A DNA stretch of 64,000 nucleotides from Hemerocallis citrina (lineage: Eukaryota; Streptophyta; Magnoliopsida; Asparagales; Asphodelaceae). Location of the stretch: the NCBI GenBank assembly GCA_017893485.1, contig CM030367.1:142378848-142442847 (forward strand). The letters are read 5' to 3'. Of the stretch, positions 9,757 to 21,605 are shown piece by piece (position 1 is the stretch's first letter; the number at the start of each line of letters is the position of its first letter). A program made the translations under genes and the position numbers. The notes below the pieces were generated by a model, which was not told where the DNA came from, did no database searches, and worked only from the letters and a program-made list of their open reading frames with translations.

Positions 9757-11525
9757 ATGCCTCCCAAGAGGAAGTCCGCGACCTCCAACCACAGAACAAC
9801 CTCCACTCTTCCTCCTCCTCGAGAGGGTCTCCCTCCTCCCGTCCAGCCGATTCAGTAGATCGAACAACTGATCCCTCAACCCACTTAGCAACCTTAAGGG
9901 GCTCAGGCATTCGTTGGAGAACCCTCTCGCCGGAGTTGCCAGAAGCAACCTCTTCACCAGGTCCATGTCTCCATCCACAATGCCTCCACAGATTCCATGG
10001 CTTCCCATAACCCTCCAACACCGAGAGATCTGCGAGAAGTTCTCAATAATCAGCAGAATGAACCCGAGCCCAATCTTCGGATCCATCTAGACGAGAGGCG
10101 GACCCGTGAGGGGAACCCTCTCCAGGAGTACCAGAGGGACCGGTCGCCCCGTCGTACAGATCACAGGGGGTCCAACTTTACTAGGGGACGGAGAGAGTCA
10201 CCTCAGCATCGCCGAAGAAGGAGTCGCTCTCCGGTCAGCCGTCCTGCTGCTCGAGCCTATCGGGAGCAGGAAGCCCCCGTTGCAAGGGAGGAATTTCAAC
10301 AATTCCAGGAAGCAGTCCTTCGGGCGCTCAATGCTGCCCCCAATAATGACCAACGGACTCCCAGTCCTCAGCCAGCTCCTCATCATCACCATCGTTCTTT
10401 CAGTCCTCGGCCGGCTCCGAGTCGTCACCATCCCGCTCCAAGTCCTAGGTCGGCTCCAAGCCATCACCGTTCCTCTCTCAGTCCTCAGCCTACTTAAAGC
10501 TATCACCGCATCCCCAACCCTCTTCGACATGAAGACGAGTCTTGAGGCTCAGCGAGGCAGGACCGAAGGGAGGACTCGGTCTATGCCGTCTCCACGAGAT
10601 GGAGAGGTACCTTGGCCAGCTCGACCGAGATGAAGAACAACGGGCGAGGAACCTCTGCTCGAGTAGGCCCCCATTCTCCCGCACTATCATGGAGGCCCCT
10701 AACCCAGGCAACTTCAAGCCTCCACACTTCGAGACTTATACCAGGGAGGCGGACCCCGCAGATCACATTTAGAGTTTCAAAACTCTCATGATAATCCATC
10801 ATGCCTTCGATGCCCTCCTCTACAAGACCTTCCCGGCCACCCTCAAAGGTCCCGCTCGGTAGTGGTATTCCAGGCTCGCTCCGGCCTCCATCTTCTCCTT
10901 CGACCAATTCGAAGGCCTTTTCCTAACCTATTTCGTGAACAGCCACCACTCGGAGAAGACTAGCACCTCTCTGCTCTTCCTCAGCCAAAAGAAGGGTGAA
11001 TGGCTGAGGGATCATGTCAAGCGGTTCATGGCAGAGGCCAAGTCTATTGCCTCACTGGATCAATCCGTAGCCTCGGCTGCGTTTCAGTCCAATGTTATCA
11101 ACCCTGACCTCAGGACGTCCTTGGCCAAGAAGCCTCCTCGGGACTTCTCCGAGCTCCTTCTGAGGAGCGAGAAGTATATCCAAGCTGAAGAGGCTCTCAA
11201 CTGCCTCACTCTCGAGGGGTTATCTTCCGGTAATAAACAGAAGAATGCTGAAGAAGAAGGAGCTAAGAAGCTCCAAAAGGACAACGGAGGTCAACGTCGC
11301 CCTCTTCCCCGTTTCAAAAAATTCACTCCACTTAATGCGAGTGTATCTGCCATCTCGATGGAGATTGGGAACGAGGCTCTCCTACCGTCGCCTCCTAAGA
11401 TGAACACTCCCGGAAAGAAGAGAAACCGGGATAAGTAGTGCCGTTTCCACCGGAACCATGGGCACGACACAGATGACTGTCGGGCCCTAAAGGATGAGGT
11501 TGAAGCCTTTATTCAGAGGGGACAG
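9757..11525 (+). pseudogene. gag (Tat lineage), many stops and shifts
   Basis: Capsid/nucleocapsid protein of the retrotransposon. The ATG at 9757 opens MPPKRKSATS. The N-terminal part is Ser/Pro/Arg-rich with His-Pro runs (10100-10497). The gag core follows with FPATLKG and WYSRLAP near 10830-10890, then ERLRDHVKRF-like sequence written here as WLRDHVKRFMAEAKSI near 11000. The zinc-like motif CRFHRNHGHDTDDCRALKDE is at 11440-11500. In-frame stops occur near 9855, 10497, 10770, 10861 and 11438, and frames shift near 10500. Several stops fall where relatives have CAG or TGG, which fits loss by C-to-T and G-to-A change. Not functional. Confidence 0.85.
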
Positions 11526-11793
11526 CTCACTCAGTTCGTAAGGAGGGACAGAGCCCGATCCACCTCCACCCCCAGGGGAGCTAACAGGCGAGTCGAACAA
11601 CATGCGGAGACACCAGATGTTGAAGCAGAGGCCATCCTGCACCTTATACATGGAGGCCCAATGGGGGGAGATTCCAACTCCTCCCGAAGAGCCTTCATTC
11701 GGGAGGTGAACACCATGCAGAGCCATCGTCCTCCGAAGGGCCTAGGAGTCTCGGTCACGTTCTTCGATAGAGACTTTGAGGGCATCCGCACGT
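11526..11793 (+). pseudogene. gag-protease linker
   Basis: The frame reads through RRDRARSTST...AILHLIHGGPMGG...FIREVNTMQ to a FFDRDFEGI motif typical of the stretch before Tat proteases. A frameshift lies near 11790, before HCDALVINL. Confidence 0.65.
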
Positions 11794-12276
11794 CACTGCG
11801 ATGCCCTCGTTATTAATCTCCGAATGGACAACTTCGACGTTCGTCGAGTGTTGGTGGACAATGGCAGCTCAGTTAATATCCTTTTCTTGGAGGCGTTCAA
11901 GGGCCACCTACTGTCGAGAGATCGGTTCAAGCCCGTAGGTTATACTCTTCATGGATTCACTGGGGTGCCGGTTACGATCGAGGGAGTTATAACCCTCAAC
12001 GTGACCACTAGCAAAACCCTGGTCACTCGCACAGAGCCGATGGACTTCATAATGGTGGATGTGAAAGCCGCCTATAATGTTATCCTGGGTCGACCAGGTT
12101 TGGCCGCACTCCAAACTATCCCTTTGGCCTATCACATGAAGATGAAGTTCCCCACCCCTGCAGGAGTGGGAGAAGTGAGAGAAAGCCAGGAGGCGGCTCG
12201 CAAGTGCTACATGAACTCGATGGGAAGCCCAGTTCTCTCCTTGGAAGCCCTCGAACTCCCACAGGAAGGTAGCTAG
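11794..12276 (+). pseudogene. Aspartic protease (Tat lineage)
   Basis: Retroviral-type aspartic protease that would cut the Gag-Pol polyprotein. The frame carries HCDALVINL, the active-site motif VLVDNGSSVNILF (catalytic Asp present, DNGS variant as in plant Tat elements) and YNVILGRPGLAAL. The frame is open for 166 codons, then meets a TAG after LPQEGS (12274-12276). The fragment at 4278-4828 is a relative on the other strand. Confidence 0.85.
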
Positions 12277-13150
12277 ACTATCTCCGAGCCGGTGGACAAG
12301 CTGGATGAAGTGGCCTTCTCCGACAAAGATGCCACCAGGACCTTCCAGATCAGCAAGGCTCTTTCCCCCTCCATCAAGAAAGACATCTCCCAATGCATAA
12401 GGGAGAACCGCGACCTCTTCGCTTGGACCGCGACGGATATGCCGGGTATCTCAGAGGAGCTCTTAATGCACCACCTAAGTGTTGCCACAGGAGTTAAGCC
12501 CGTCTAGCAGAAGCGGCATAAGTTCACTCCCGAGCGGCAGCAGGCGATCAAGAAAGAGGTCGAGAAGCTCCTGAATGCCCGATTCATCCTGGAGGTGAAC
12601 TACCCCGAGTCGCTGTCCAATGTGGTGATGGTCAAAAAAGACAACGTGGGCTGGAGGATATGCATCGATTTTACCAACCTCAACAAGGCGTGCCCAAAGG
12701 ATCCATTCCCCCTCCTGAGTATTGATGCTATATCTATGCTACCTCCGGCCACGAGCAACTCATCTTCATGGACGCTTTCTCGGGGTACAACCAGATACGG
12801 ATGTTCCCCCAGACATCCTGAAAACCTCATTTGTGACTGATCAAGGCCTGTACTGCTACTGGGTCATGTCGTTCGGTTTGAAGAATGCGGGTGCAACCTA
12901 CCAGCGCTTAGTCAACAGGGTCTTCCAAGACCAGATTGGCCGAAACATAGAAGTCTATGTGGATGATATGTTGGTCAAAAGCATCCAAGGATGGGAACAT
13001 GTGCTCAACCTCTAAGAAGCCTTCGGGGTGCTGAGGAGGCACAACATGAGGCTGAATCCGAACAAGTGTGTTCAGAGTCTCACCCGGCAAGTTCTTAGGG
13101 TTCATGGTCAGCCAGAGAGACATAGAGGCCAACCCCGAGAAGATCTAGGC
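12277..13150 (+). pseudogene. Reverse transcriptase (Tat lineage)
   Basis: RNA-directed DNA polymerase. Visible in order: FAWTATDMPGI (start of the RT region), EVEKLLNARFI, NVVMVKKDNVGWRICIDFTN (fingers), NKACPKDPFPL, a motif A remnant FMDAFSGYNQI near 12765-12800 followed by a shift, FGLKNAGATYQRLVN, and the intact catalytic box YVDDM near 12955-12970. Stops or shifts near 12505, 12735 and 12840, plus others after 13015, prevent translation. Confidence 0.85.
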
Positions 13151-13289
13151 CATACTCAAAATGGCTCCCCCTCCAGTGTTAAAGATATATAGAGGCTCAC
13201 CAAGCGCCTCGCGGCGATTAGGGACTTCCTCTCCAAATCCGGGCAGAAGTGCCTCCTGTTCTTCAAGGCCCTTAGGGGGGCTAAAGGCT

Positions 13290-13700
13290 TTGAGTAGAGG
13301 CAAGTGCAACAAGAGTCTTTCGAGCAGCTCAAGGCGTACTTAGCCAACCCCCCACTCCTGAGCAAGCCAAGGCCCGGGGAGGTCCTCTACATGTACCTCG
13401 CCGCTTCGGAGCAGACCCTCAGCGATGTCTTGGTAAGAGAAGAAGACAGGATGCAGAGGCCCATTTACTACGTCAGTAAGGTCCTCCAGGACACTGAGCT
13501 CTGTTACCCAAAGCTGGAGAAGATGGTCCTTGCGTTGGTCATGGCAGCAAGGAAACTCGCCTGTACTTTCAGTCTCATTCGGTGGTCATTCTTACCGACC
13601 AACCACTGAAATAGGTGCTCCACAAGCCAGAAACGTTGGGCCGTTTGATGAAATGGTCCATAGAGCTGAGCCAGCATGACATCAGCTACCAACCCAGAAC
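13290..13700 (+). pseudogene. Ty3-type RNase H
   Basis: The frame at 13304-13609 carries ESFEQLKAYLANPPLLSKP, LYMYLAASEQTLSDVLVREE and RPIYYVSKVLQDTE-YPKLEK, the usual connection and RNase H domain of Tat elements. It ends early after a shift near 13600, then resumes as LMKWSIELSQHDISYQPRTAIKAQALAEF in another frame. Confidence 0.8.
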
Positions 13701-13779
13701 CGCTATCAAGGCGCAGGCCCTAGCAGAATTCATTGTGGAGAGTACTATCCCCGACCCCTGCGATTCGGCTGCCGAACCC

Positions 13780-14130
13780 CTGGTCTAGACTGTTTATGTG
13801 GATGGATCCTCATGCACCGACAGAAGTGGGGCTGGCATCATCTTGACCGGCCCAGATGCTTTCATCCTACAATACTCCTTCCGCTTAAACTTCCCTACGT
13901 CGAACAACGAGGCAGAGTATGAGGCCCTCATAGCGGGGCTCTATATGGCTCGCAAGGCAGGAGCCAAGCGCATCAGGGTCTTTAGTGATTCGCAGTTGGT
14001 CATGAATCAGGTGTCCGGGGAATATGAATCAAGGGATGAGCGCATGGCTAAATACTTGGCAAAGGTTAGGGGGTTACTAGCCTTGTTCGAGGATGTTCAA
14101 CTCCAGCGGGTTCCTTGACAGGAGAACGCA
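13780..14130 (+). pseudogene. Second, archaeal-type RNase H
   Basis: The frame at 13798-14118 reads VDGSSCTDRSGAGIIL, NNEAEYEALIAGLYMA and VFSDSQLVMNQVSGEYE, the fold with D, E and D residues found in archaeal/plant-type RNase H. An extra RNase H after the Ty3 RNase H is the hallmark of the Tat lineage. It is open for 106 codons; a TGA ends it at 14116-14118 where relatives continue. Confidence 0.88.
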
Positions 14131-15586
14131 CAGGTGGATGCCCTCTCCAAGCTCGCCTCTTCCTCCCTCCAGGGTTTAGAACGGACCATCCTAATAGAGG
14201 TCCTCTTCAGACCAAGTATCGAGGAAGATAGCCCGGAGTCGATGGAGACTCTGCCCCTAACACTTGAGTACCTAAGAGACAGAGTTCTTCTGGAGAACAC
14301 AAGGAAGGAAAGAAGGATCAAGACCAGAGCCAAGCGATACACACTTCTTGATGAAGTCATGTACAAATGCTTCCACACTCAGATTGACAGCCGACCTACC
14401 TGAGGTGTCTCTCGCCCGAGGAAGTGCTCTATGCCCTGAAGGAGGCCCATGACGGTATGTGTGGCACACACCTGGGGGCGAGATCCCTCGCCTACAAACT
14501 CTTAAATTACAGCTACTTCTGGCCCACACTACTTAGTGACTCTGAGGAGTACGTCCAGTAATGCGGCTCCTGCCAGAGATTCGTCCCGATGCGTCGCCTA
14601 CCTCAAGCCCAACACTCCTCCCTGGCAAGTCCAATCTCTTTCGCAATGTGGGGGATGGACTTGCTCAAACCATTGCCTCCAGCGCAGGGCCAACTGAAGT
14701 TCTTGTTCGTGGCGATAGACTACTTCTCCAAGTAGATCGAGGCCGAACCCATCACAACGAGCACTAAGAACAAGGTTTAGAGGTTCTTCTGGAAGAACAT
14801 TATTTGCTGTTTCAGTGTGCCCCATGTCCTCGTAACCGACAATGGAACCAATTTTGCGGGGGCTATGTTTCGCAACTTCTGTACCGACATCGGTATCCAA
14901 CAATGGTTCTCTTCAATATCTCACCCTCAGTCCAACGGCCAAGCGGAGAATGCTAACCGCCAAATCCTCTTCGGCCTAAAGAAGAGGCTCGACAAGTCCA
15001 CCAAGGGGTTATGGCTCGAGCAGCTCCCCAATGTCCTTTGGAGCTACCGAACCACGAAGAGAACCCCGACGGGAGAATCTCCTTTCAACCTCACATATGG
15101 TTCCGAACCGAAGCCATCATACCCCTGGAGGTCGGCCTACCCTCCCTCCGACTAATCACCTACAGAGAAGAACAGAATGTGAGCCAGCTCCGCAATAGTT
15201 TGGACCTCATCCACGAGGTCTGTGAAAGAGCTTCTATCCGGCAAGAGACCTACTGCTGTAGGATAATGCAGTCTTACAACAAGAAGGTCCGCCCTGCTAA
15301 TCTCAAAGTCAGAGACTTAGTGCTCCGAAAGCTATCAATCTCTCTTCCCAGCAAGAAGGGCAAGCTAGCACCCAATTGGGAAGGACTGTATTGGGTCTCT
15401 AGAGTTATTCGCCCCGGCACGTATCAACTTGAAGACCAGGGGGGTAGAAAGATCCTGAGGACTTGGAATGCTAACCACTTAATGAAGTACCAAGAGGGTG
15501 TTGTACCACCGCTCCAAGCAACTTCATGCTGTGCAGTTTCTATTCCATGTTTTACCTATCTTATTATTTTTCTTTTCAAAATGTAA
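14131..15586 (+). pseudogene. Integrase (Tat lineage)
   Basis: Inserts the DNA copy into the genome. Zinc domain: EAHDGMCGTHLGARSLAYKL then CGSCQRF near 14440-14585. Core: MDLLKPLPPAQGQ and AIDYFSK near 14650-14740 (first Asp), VTDNGTNFAG near 14835 (second Asp), HPQSNGQAENANRQI near 14925-14960 (Glu). The C-terminal part follows at 15011-15586 in another frame, with LRTWNANHLMKY at the end. Stops interrupt near 14403, 14562, 14733 and 14778, with a shift near 15100. The D, D and E residues are still visible. Confidence 0.85.
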
Positions 15587-15713
15587 GAGTGGCTCGCAAC
15601 TCATAAGCAGCCACTAAAATAATCTTTAATGAAAATGAGTTACTTCCTGGGAATTTGTCTATAATGACCTAGTTGGCTTGCTTTGAAACACGCGAAACCT
15701 TAAGAACAATGGC

Positions 15714-16165
15714 TCAGAGTCCAACACTTGGTTCGACTCTGCTTCAACTACTTACTTCTATGAAAGTACGAAGCGGGTCACCATTCGGAATTGCTCCCAC
15801 AGCTGTTGATATTCTTTAAACGACCCGCTCGGAGTCTAACACTTGGTTCGACTCAACTTCAAATACTTGCTTCTAAGCGAGTACGAAGCGGATCACCATT
15901 CGAAATTGCTCCTACATCTGTTGATAATCCCTAAACGACATGCTAGGAGTCTAACACTTGGTTTCGACTCCACTTCAGTTACTTGCTTCTAAGCGAGTAC
16001 GAAGCAGATCACTATTCGGAATTGCTCCTACAGCCGTTGATAATCTCTAAATGACAAGTTCGGAGTCCAACACTTGGTTCGACGCAACTTTTGCCACTTG
16101 CGAACGAGTGAGTACAAAGTGGCTCACCATTTGGAATCACTCCTACAACTGTTGACAATCGCAAA
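15714..16165 (+). repeat. Tandem repeat, about 116-bp unit, 4 copies
   Basis: Units begin GAGTC(C/T)AACACTTGGTTCGAC at about 15717, 15833, 15946 and 16063 and contain AGTACGAAGCGG and ATTGCTCC(T/C)ACA. It lies directly after the integrase in the 3' untranslated region. Confidence 0.85.
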
Positions 16166-16499
16166 TGCTAGCAAAACACACAAGTTCAAGAAACAAGTAC
16201 TATTTCATTAAAATGAGGTACAAGTCTAACTACAGACCAACAACTCATCTTTACATCGAGATACAAAACTTGTGAGAGATCACAAAAGTACAAAGAGCTA
16301 CTTTAACCCCTCCTAGGGAGTGGAATGCTTCTCTTAAGTGACGAACAAGGTCAGCGAACACCGTGTTGCTGCGACCGTACATCTGTGGAGGTCTTCAAAC
16401 CGGCAAGCCGAGTGGTGTCTCCAGTACCTAAGAGCCTAAGCATTGCCCCGACAGAGGCTCCACTCGATGAGCCAGTCACGCCGCTCTGCGCGTCCCCAG

Positions 16500-19491
16500 G
16501 GTAGCTCGAGACGGGGGGTGAATGCAACGCCAACTCGTGGAACGACCTTCCTTGTGTGTACTCCCCTCGCGGGTAGGAAGTGCTTAGACATTGCTCCCCT
16601 CTGAAAGACGTCGTAGCCGATGATTCTCCACCTCTAACTCAACGACTCGTTCCTTCAGTGAGTTATCCATTACCCTGATCTTCAGACGAGGCATCCGACT
16701 CGAACTACCCACACGAGAAGCCTCGGTGATGGTCCTCCAAAGTTGTGCCGCCTCCAGGCTCTTCTCGAGTACCACATTCTTCAACCCATCCCTCTCAGCT
16801 CTGTCTTCAAACAAAGACCGACGAAGGAACTTGAGTCTCAAGCCTTGGTTGAAGGCCATCGAGGGACTCGTCTCCTCCACTTCAAGAGGTACTTCGCGAG
16901 CCTTATCCTTTAGCCGCTTCAGCTCAGAGGTGTGACGGGCCAACGTCAGCTTTTGATGGTCTAGTTCCGACTCGGTCCTGAAAAGCCTCTCTCAACTTCG
17001 AGAGAGAGCCAACCTAGCAACTCCTAGATCCGACCAAAGGCGAGATACTTCGAGCACTTCGACCATCTGAGATGCTTCGACCATTTGATATGCTTCGGCG
17101 ATCTAAAAAGGCAAGGACATGACGATACTAAGTTATGGAAGCTCCTACAGGGACAGCTCACATGCGAAACAACTTAAGCTCAACACTTAGTCAATTTTCA
17201 TTAAAATCCACAAGTACAAAAAGCGGTGGCCAGTCCACTATTAGGCATCACTACAAAAGATCCTAGGTGAAAATATACAACTAAAATACAAAGAAGAAAC
17301 TAAGGAAGTACAGTATCCACCTCGGTGGATGGACCCACCATGAGCGCTAGTTCGTGTTCGCTCCCCTCAGCTATCCCCGATGCCGGTGCCATCGCCAGAG
17401 GGGGGATCCGTCACTACGGCATGCTCACCGTTAGCGTCATCTCCCCCCTCGATCTCTGTTCCCTCCTCATCGTCGCAAGGGAATAAGAAGTACCCCGAAC
17501 ATTCGAAGCAGGGAGAAGTTCGCTGACATCCTTCAGGGCCTTAGCGTAGGCCTTTCACATATTTTTCTCCAGGTAGCCGATGGCCTCCTTCTCCGCCGCG
17601 GCCTTGGCCTCCCGTATGGCTATGTCCCTCTCGAAGGCGGCCTTCTCCCTCTCAACAGCTCTCTCCCAAGCCACCTCTTCCTCCTCCAAGGTGGCGGACT
17701 CCTTCGTCTTCGCCAACGCCTCCTCCAGAAGCTTGATCTGGGTGGCATGCATCTCCGTCAAAAGTGCGGCCACCTCTAGCTCTCTTTTAGTCTTCGACCA
17801 CTCGATTCTCTCCCGGTCCTACAGAGCCTTCAGCTCTATCTCCTGCTCCGCCACCTGCCCCATCAAGTGGCTGAAGTGGCAGATCGCCTATGAGAAAACA
17901 CTCAGTGTAAGATTCAAGCGAATAAGGAAAACAAGAGTCGAGCGAATGACTTCACATCTAGAGCTTACCATCATCTATGCCTTTGCGATCTCCAACACAG
18001 AGTCGCCCGCAGTCCTATGCTCCATCGATGCCTTGTCCTTGGGCGTGGCCAGGTTACGAACGACATCCATGCAGCTCGTTGAGTCTCCGAGGAAACCATC
18101 GTGCTTTAGGACCTGCCAATCCAATACAAAGATCCTCTTCAGCTTTCCGTCAGTATGACCTCGGCCACTGCCGTGCGAGGCGAAGCCTGAAGAGCGAGCG
18201 TGGCCGAAAGGTCAAGTTCTTTCGCCTGCTGAACAACTGAAGTAGGCACAGCCTCCAAGTCGACAACAAGAGCGATGACGCGTTCGCTTCTGATCGCCTT
18301 CGACGGTGTCGGTCGGGTGACGGCATGTTTCCTCTTCTTCTCCTCAACCCGCTTTCTGCTCAGAGCCGAGTGCCTGTTCATGATATCATTGAAGTCCATA
18401 TCGACAGATCCTGCAGTGAAAGATAGCAAAAACCGGATAAGGATTTTTATACTATCAAAATGTTCAGAAGTGCGATCGACGTAAAGAACTCGTACTTGGG
18501 TTCATCAGACTAAGGCCTCCCCAAAGAGGCTCTCCTCGGAGATATCCTTCCAGTGCATAGTAGGTCGATCCAAGAGGATGCCGACCATTTTGTCCTCCTC
18601 AAGGCTTAAGGTCGGCTCTATCTTTGCCCTCTTTGGCACATCTTCCATCCACATCGTGGGAATGTCCCACAGCTTCTTACCCCGAACGAGAAAATAATTA
18701 TCTCTCCATCACTTCAGGGAGTCGGGGTTGTCGACCAACTTAACGCCCTTTCGAGCAGTCAGGTAGAAGCGATACTCCGTTCGTGTCTTTTGGTGGATCT
18801 TGTATAGATGGCGAAGCACATTGAGTCTGGGCTCGATCCCCACAGTCTGGCAATGTAGGACGAACCCCGTGACATGGCTCCAAATGTTCGACATGAGCTG
18901 CATTGGGCATGCCCCGTACCATTGCAGCACCGCCCTTACGAAGGGGTAGAGAGGAAGGCAGAGCCCATCGTGGAAGGCATCGAAGGGAAACACGCACATG
19001 TCGGAGGGAAGCGAAGAGCAAGACCTGATCCCTGGGCTAGAGACGATGAGATCAAATTCCGGAGGGATCATGAAGCACATCCGGATGATTCGCAGGTCCG
19101 GCTCTTTTAGAACACTGAAAATTTCATTCGCCTCCGTGCGTTCCCCTGGCGCGTTCTCCTCGTAAAACTGTGCCAGGTCGTGCTCCGCACGCCTTAGCTC
19201 CTCTGCCCCATACTATCGGGTCCCCCCAAGGGTTAACACGGCGATCGAATACCTTCCGAACTCGCCTATCCTTCGGTCTTTCTGCACTACGGTTCCCACC
19301 ACCGACGAAGAAAAAGCCGCCTCTTCACCGTCCTGTTCGACAACAAGATCCTCCTCTACGACCGCTTTGACTTCCGGAGTGGACAGGACAACGATGCCCT
19401 TTCCTTTATCGATCTTAGAAGCAGTGGATCGGGGGGCTACTTCGGGCTGACCTGAGGAGGAGGCCTCTTTGCCGGAAGATACCCTAGACAT
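16500..19491 (-). pseudogene. Antisense extra gene of the Tat element (putative gypsy-type transposase domain)
   Basis: On the minus strand inside the plus-strand element. The ATG at 19491 opens MSRVSSGKEASSSGQPE. One frame runs from there to 18139, broken only by TAG (19213-19215), TGA (18709-18711) and TGA (18505-18507). It includes FPFDAFHDGLCLPLYPFVRA and VLQWYGACPMQL (near 18860-18960), the core of the domain databases call putative gypsy-type transposase. Further on come charged coiled-coil stretches, EREKAAFERDIAIREAKAAA (17555-17773) and LKERVVELEVENHRLRRL (16584-16943), in other frames. Function unknown. Extra antisense ORFs at this place are known in plant Tat elements. A GTACGAG...CTGCAG segment (about 18412-18497) may be an intron, but the phase does not fit cleanly. 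Confidence 0.7.
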
Positions 19492-19783
19492 CCCTTAAAA
19501 TTAAAATAATATACTTGTGAAGGGACACCCACAGCCGGAAAGGATGCTGGAGAACGAAAAAGATCACCGGAGACTTCGCTGAACGCTTTGAAGAGAAAAA
19601 AAATCTCAGCCGAAGTGAAAATGAAAACTAAGGTTAAAAAGGGAAGGGGTGGAGATTTATGGTGAAACTAAATGGGCTTGGGCCGGAAAGCTTAATAAGC
19701 TCTTACGAAGACCAAAAAGCGCAGAATTCTAAGCAGTCAGAATGCAAAATGACAAAAGGGAAGCGACTCGAAGCGACTTAAAT

Positions 19784-20960
19784 GCGTTGACCAGTCTATG
19801 CTCTTCTTGGCTTGACACATCATTTGCTAAGCTCGCCGCAGATGTCGAAAAGACGTGTTTCTGAGCTGAAAATACCCAAAATTGCGTTGACCAGTCAACG
19901 CTCTTCCAAGCTCGACATTTCGTTCGCCAAGTTCAACACTCCTCTCGCCAAGCTCGCCACAGATGTCGAATAGACGTGTTTTCGTGCTGAAAATACCCAA
20001 AATTGCATTGACCAGTCAATGCTTTTCCAAGCTCGACACTTCGTTCACCAAGTTTAACCCTCCGCTTGCCAAGCTCGCCGTAGATGTCGAACAGACGTGT
20101 TTCCGAGCTGAAAATGCCTAAAATTGCGTTGACCAGTCAACGCTCTTCCAAGCTCGACATTTCGTTCGCCAAGTTCAACACTCTGCTCGCCAAGCTCGCC
20201 GCAGATGTCGAACAGACGTGTTTCCGAGCTGAAAATACCCAAATTTGCGTTGACCAGTCAACACTCTTCCAAGCTCGACACCTCGTTCACCAAGTTCAAC
20301 ACGTCGCTCGCCAAGCTCGCCGCAGATGTCGAACAAACATGTTTCCGAGCTGAAAACACCCAAAATTGCGTTGACCAGTCAACGCTCTTCCAAGATCGAC
20401 ACTTCATTCGCCAAGCTCAACACGTCGCTCACCAAGCTCACCACAGATGTCGAACAGATGTGTTTCTGAGTTGAAAATACCCAAAATTGCGTTGACCAAT
20501 CAACACTCTTCCAAGCTCGACACTTCATTTGCCAAGTTCAACACGCTGCTCGCCAAGCTCGTCGCAAATGTCGAACAAACGTATTTCTGAGCCGAAAACA
20601 CCAAAAATTGAGTTGACCAGTCAATGCTCTTCCAAGCTCGACACTTCGTTCGCCAAGCTCGACACGTCGCTCGCCAAGCTCACCGCAGATGTCGAACAGA
20701 CGTGTTTCCGAGCTGAAAATACCCAAAGTTGTGTTGACCAGTCAATGCTCTTCCAAGCTCGACACTTCGTTCACCAAGCTCGACACGTCACTCGCCAAGC
20801 TCGCCGCAGATATCGAACAGACGTGTTTCTGAGTTGAAAATATCCAAAATTGTGTTGACTAGTCAGTACTCGCCTACGGTTCGCCAAACTCAACATACCA
20901 TTCGCCGCGTTCGACACGCCGTTCACCACGTTCTGCGTACTGTTCGGCGCGTTCGCCACA
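19784..20960 (+). repeat. Tandem repeat, about 121-bp unit, about 9 copies
   Basis: The word GTTGACCAGTCAA recurs near 19788, 19884, 20006, 20128, 20249, 20370, 20491, 20612, 20733 and 20854. Each unit also has CTTCCAAGCTCGACA, GCCAAGCTCGCCGCAGATGTCGAA and CGTGTTTCCGAGCTGAAAA, written here as overlapping words. Copies are similar on average and the last decays into related GTTCGCC words. It lies just upstream of the antisense gene's ATG. Such repeats are known in the 3' untranslated region of Tat/Ogre elements. Confidence 0.92.
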
Positions 20961-21605
20961 CCGTTTGCCCAATTAGCCGAACGGATATGTTTCCAAACTG
21001 AAAACGGGGAATGTCTCTCTTCTCCTAGCCGTCCGATTGCCCAAAAATGCTTGCCATTGCTTGATCAAGGCTTCAGATTCAGCCATGTCGCCCAGCACCG
21101 ATCTACCGTCTGATCGTTCAGAATTTCACGCCGACGACTGATGGATGCCTCAGATCGTGCCACATCATAAATAGAGTGATTAATTCTTTTTGTTATTTAT
21201 CAATTCAAATTATTCATTTAAAAATTGCAAAAAAATGATTAAAAATTGAGAAAAGATAATTAAAAATTCTAAAAAATAATTATATATTCAGGAAAATATT
21301 TTTGAGCCCCCGAGTAAATAATTATTAGTTAGAATAATTAATTAGTGCTCTCGAAAAATAAATCATTGTTTTGCAAAATTGAATGAATTATTCAAAAAAT
21401 AATTTAAAAATCGAGGAAAAACACCAAAAATCCAGAAGAGCCTAGGAACAATTTTGGGTGTGTTACTAGCTCAGGAAAGCACCATCACCTCTCAAACAAG
21501 ATTTTAACACTCTTTAAGAACTCCAATAAAACCCTTTACGCCATTAAAACAACAAAACTACTCCCCAAAGGCTGTGGCACACAGTCTTTGGGAGTGAGGG
21601 GCTCG
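20961..21605 (+). other. Unique 3' region and polypurine tract of the Retand-type element
   Basis: No gene. It is AT-rich in the middle (21180-21420) with GAAAAA/TTAAAAATT runs. It ends in the purine-rich GGGAGTGAGGGGCTCG (21590-21605), the likely polypurine tract. Confidence 0.7.

Noticed and set aside
15714..16165. Regularly spaced repeats resembling a CRISPR array
   Set aside because: Units are contiguous 116-bp monomers without unique spacers, inside a plant retroelement.
18412..18497. Intron in the antisense gene
   Set aside because: GT and AG borders exist, but splicing does not give a sensible phase, while the unspliced frame is open except for one stop.
20054..20837. Several overlapping 60-100 codon frames on both strands
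   Set aside because: They come from the 121-bp tandem repeat in rotating frames.
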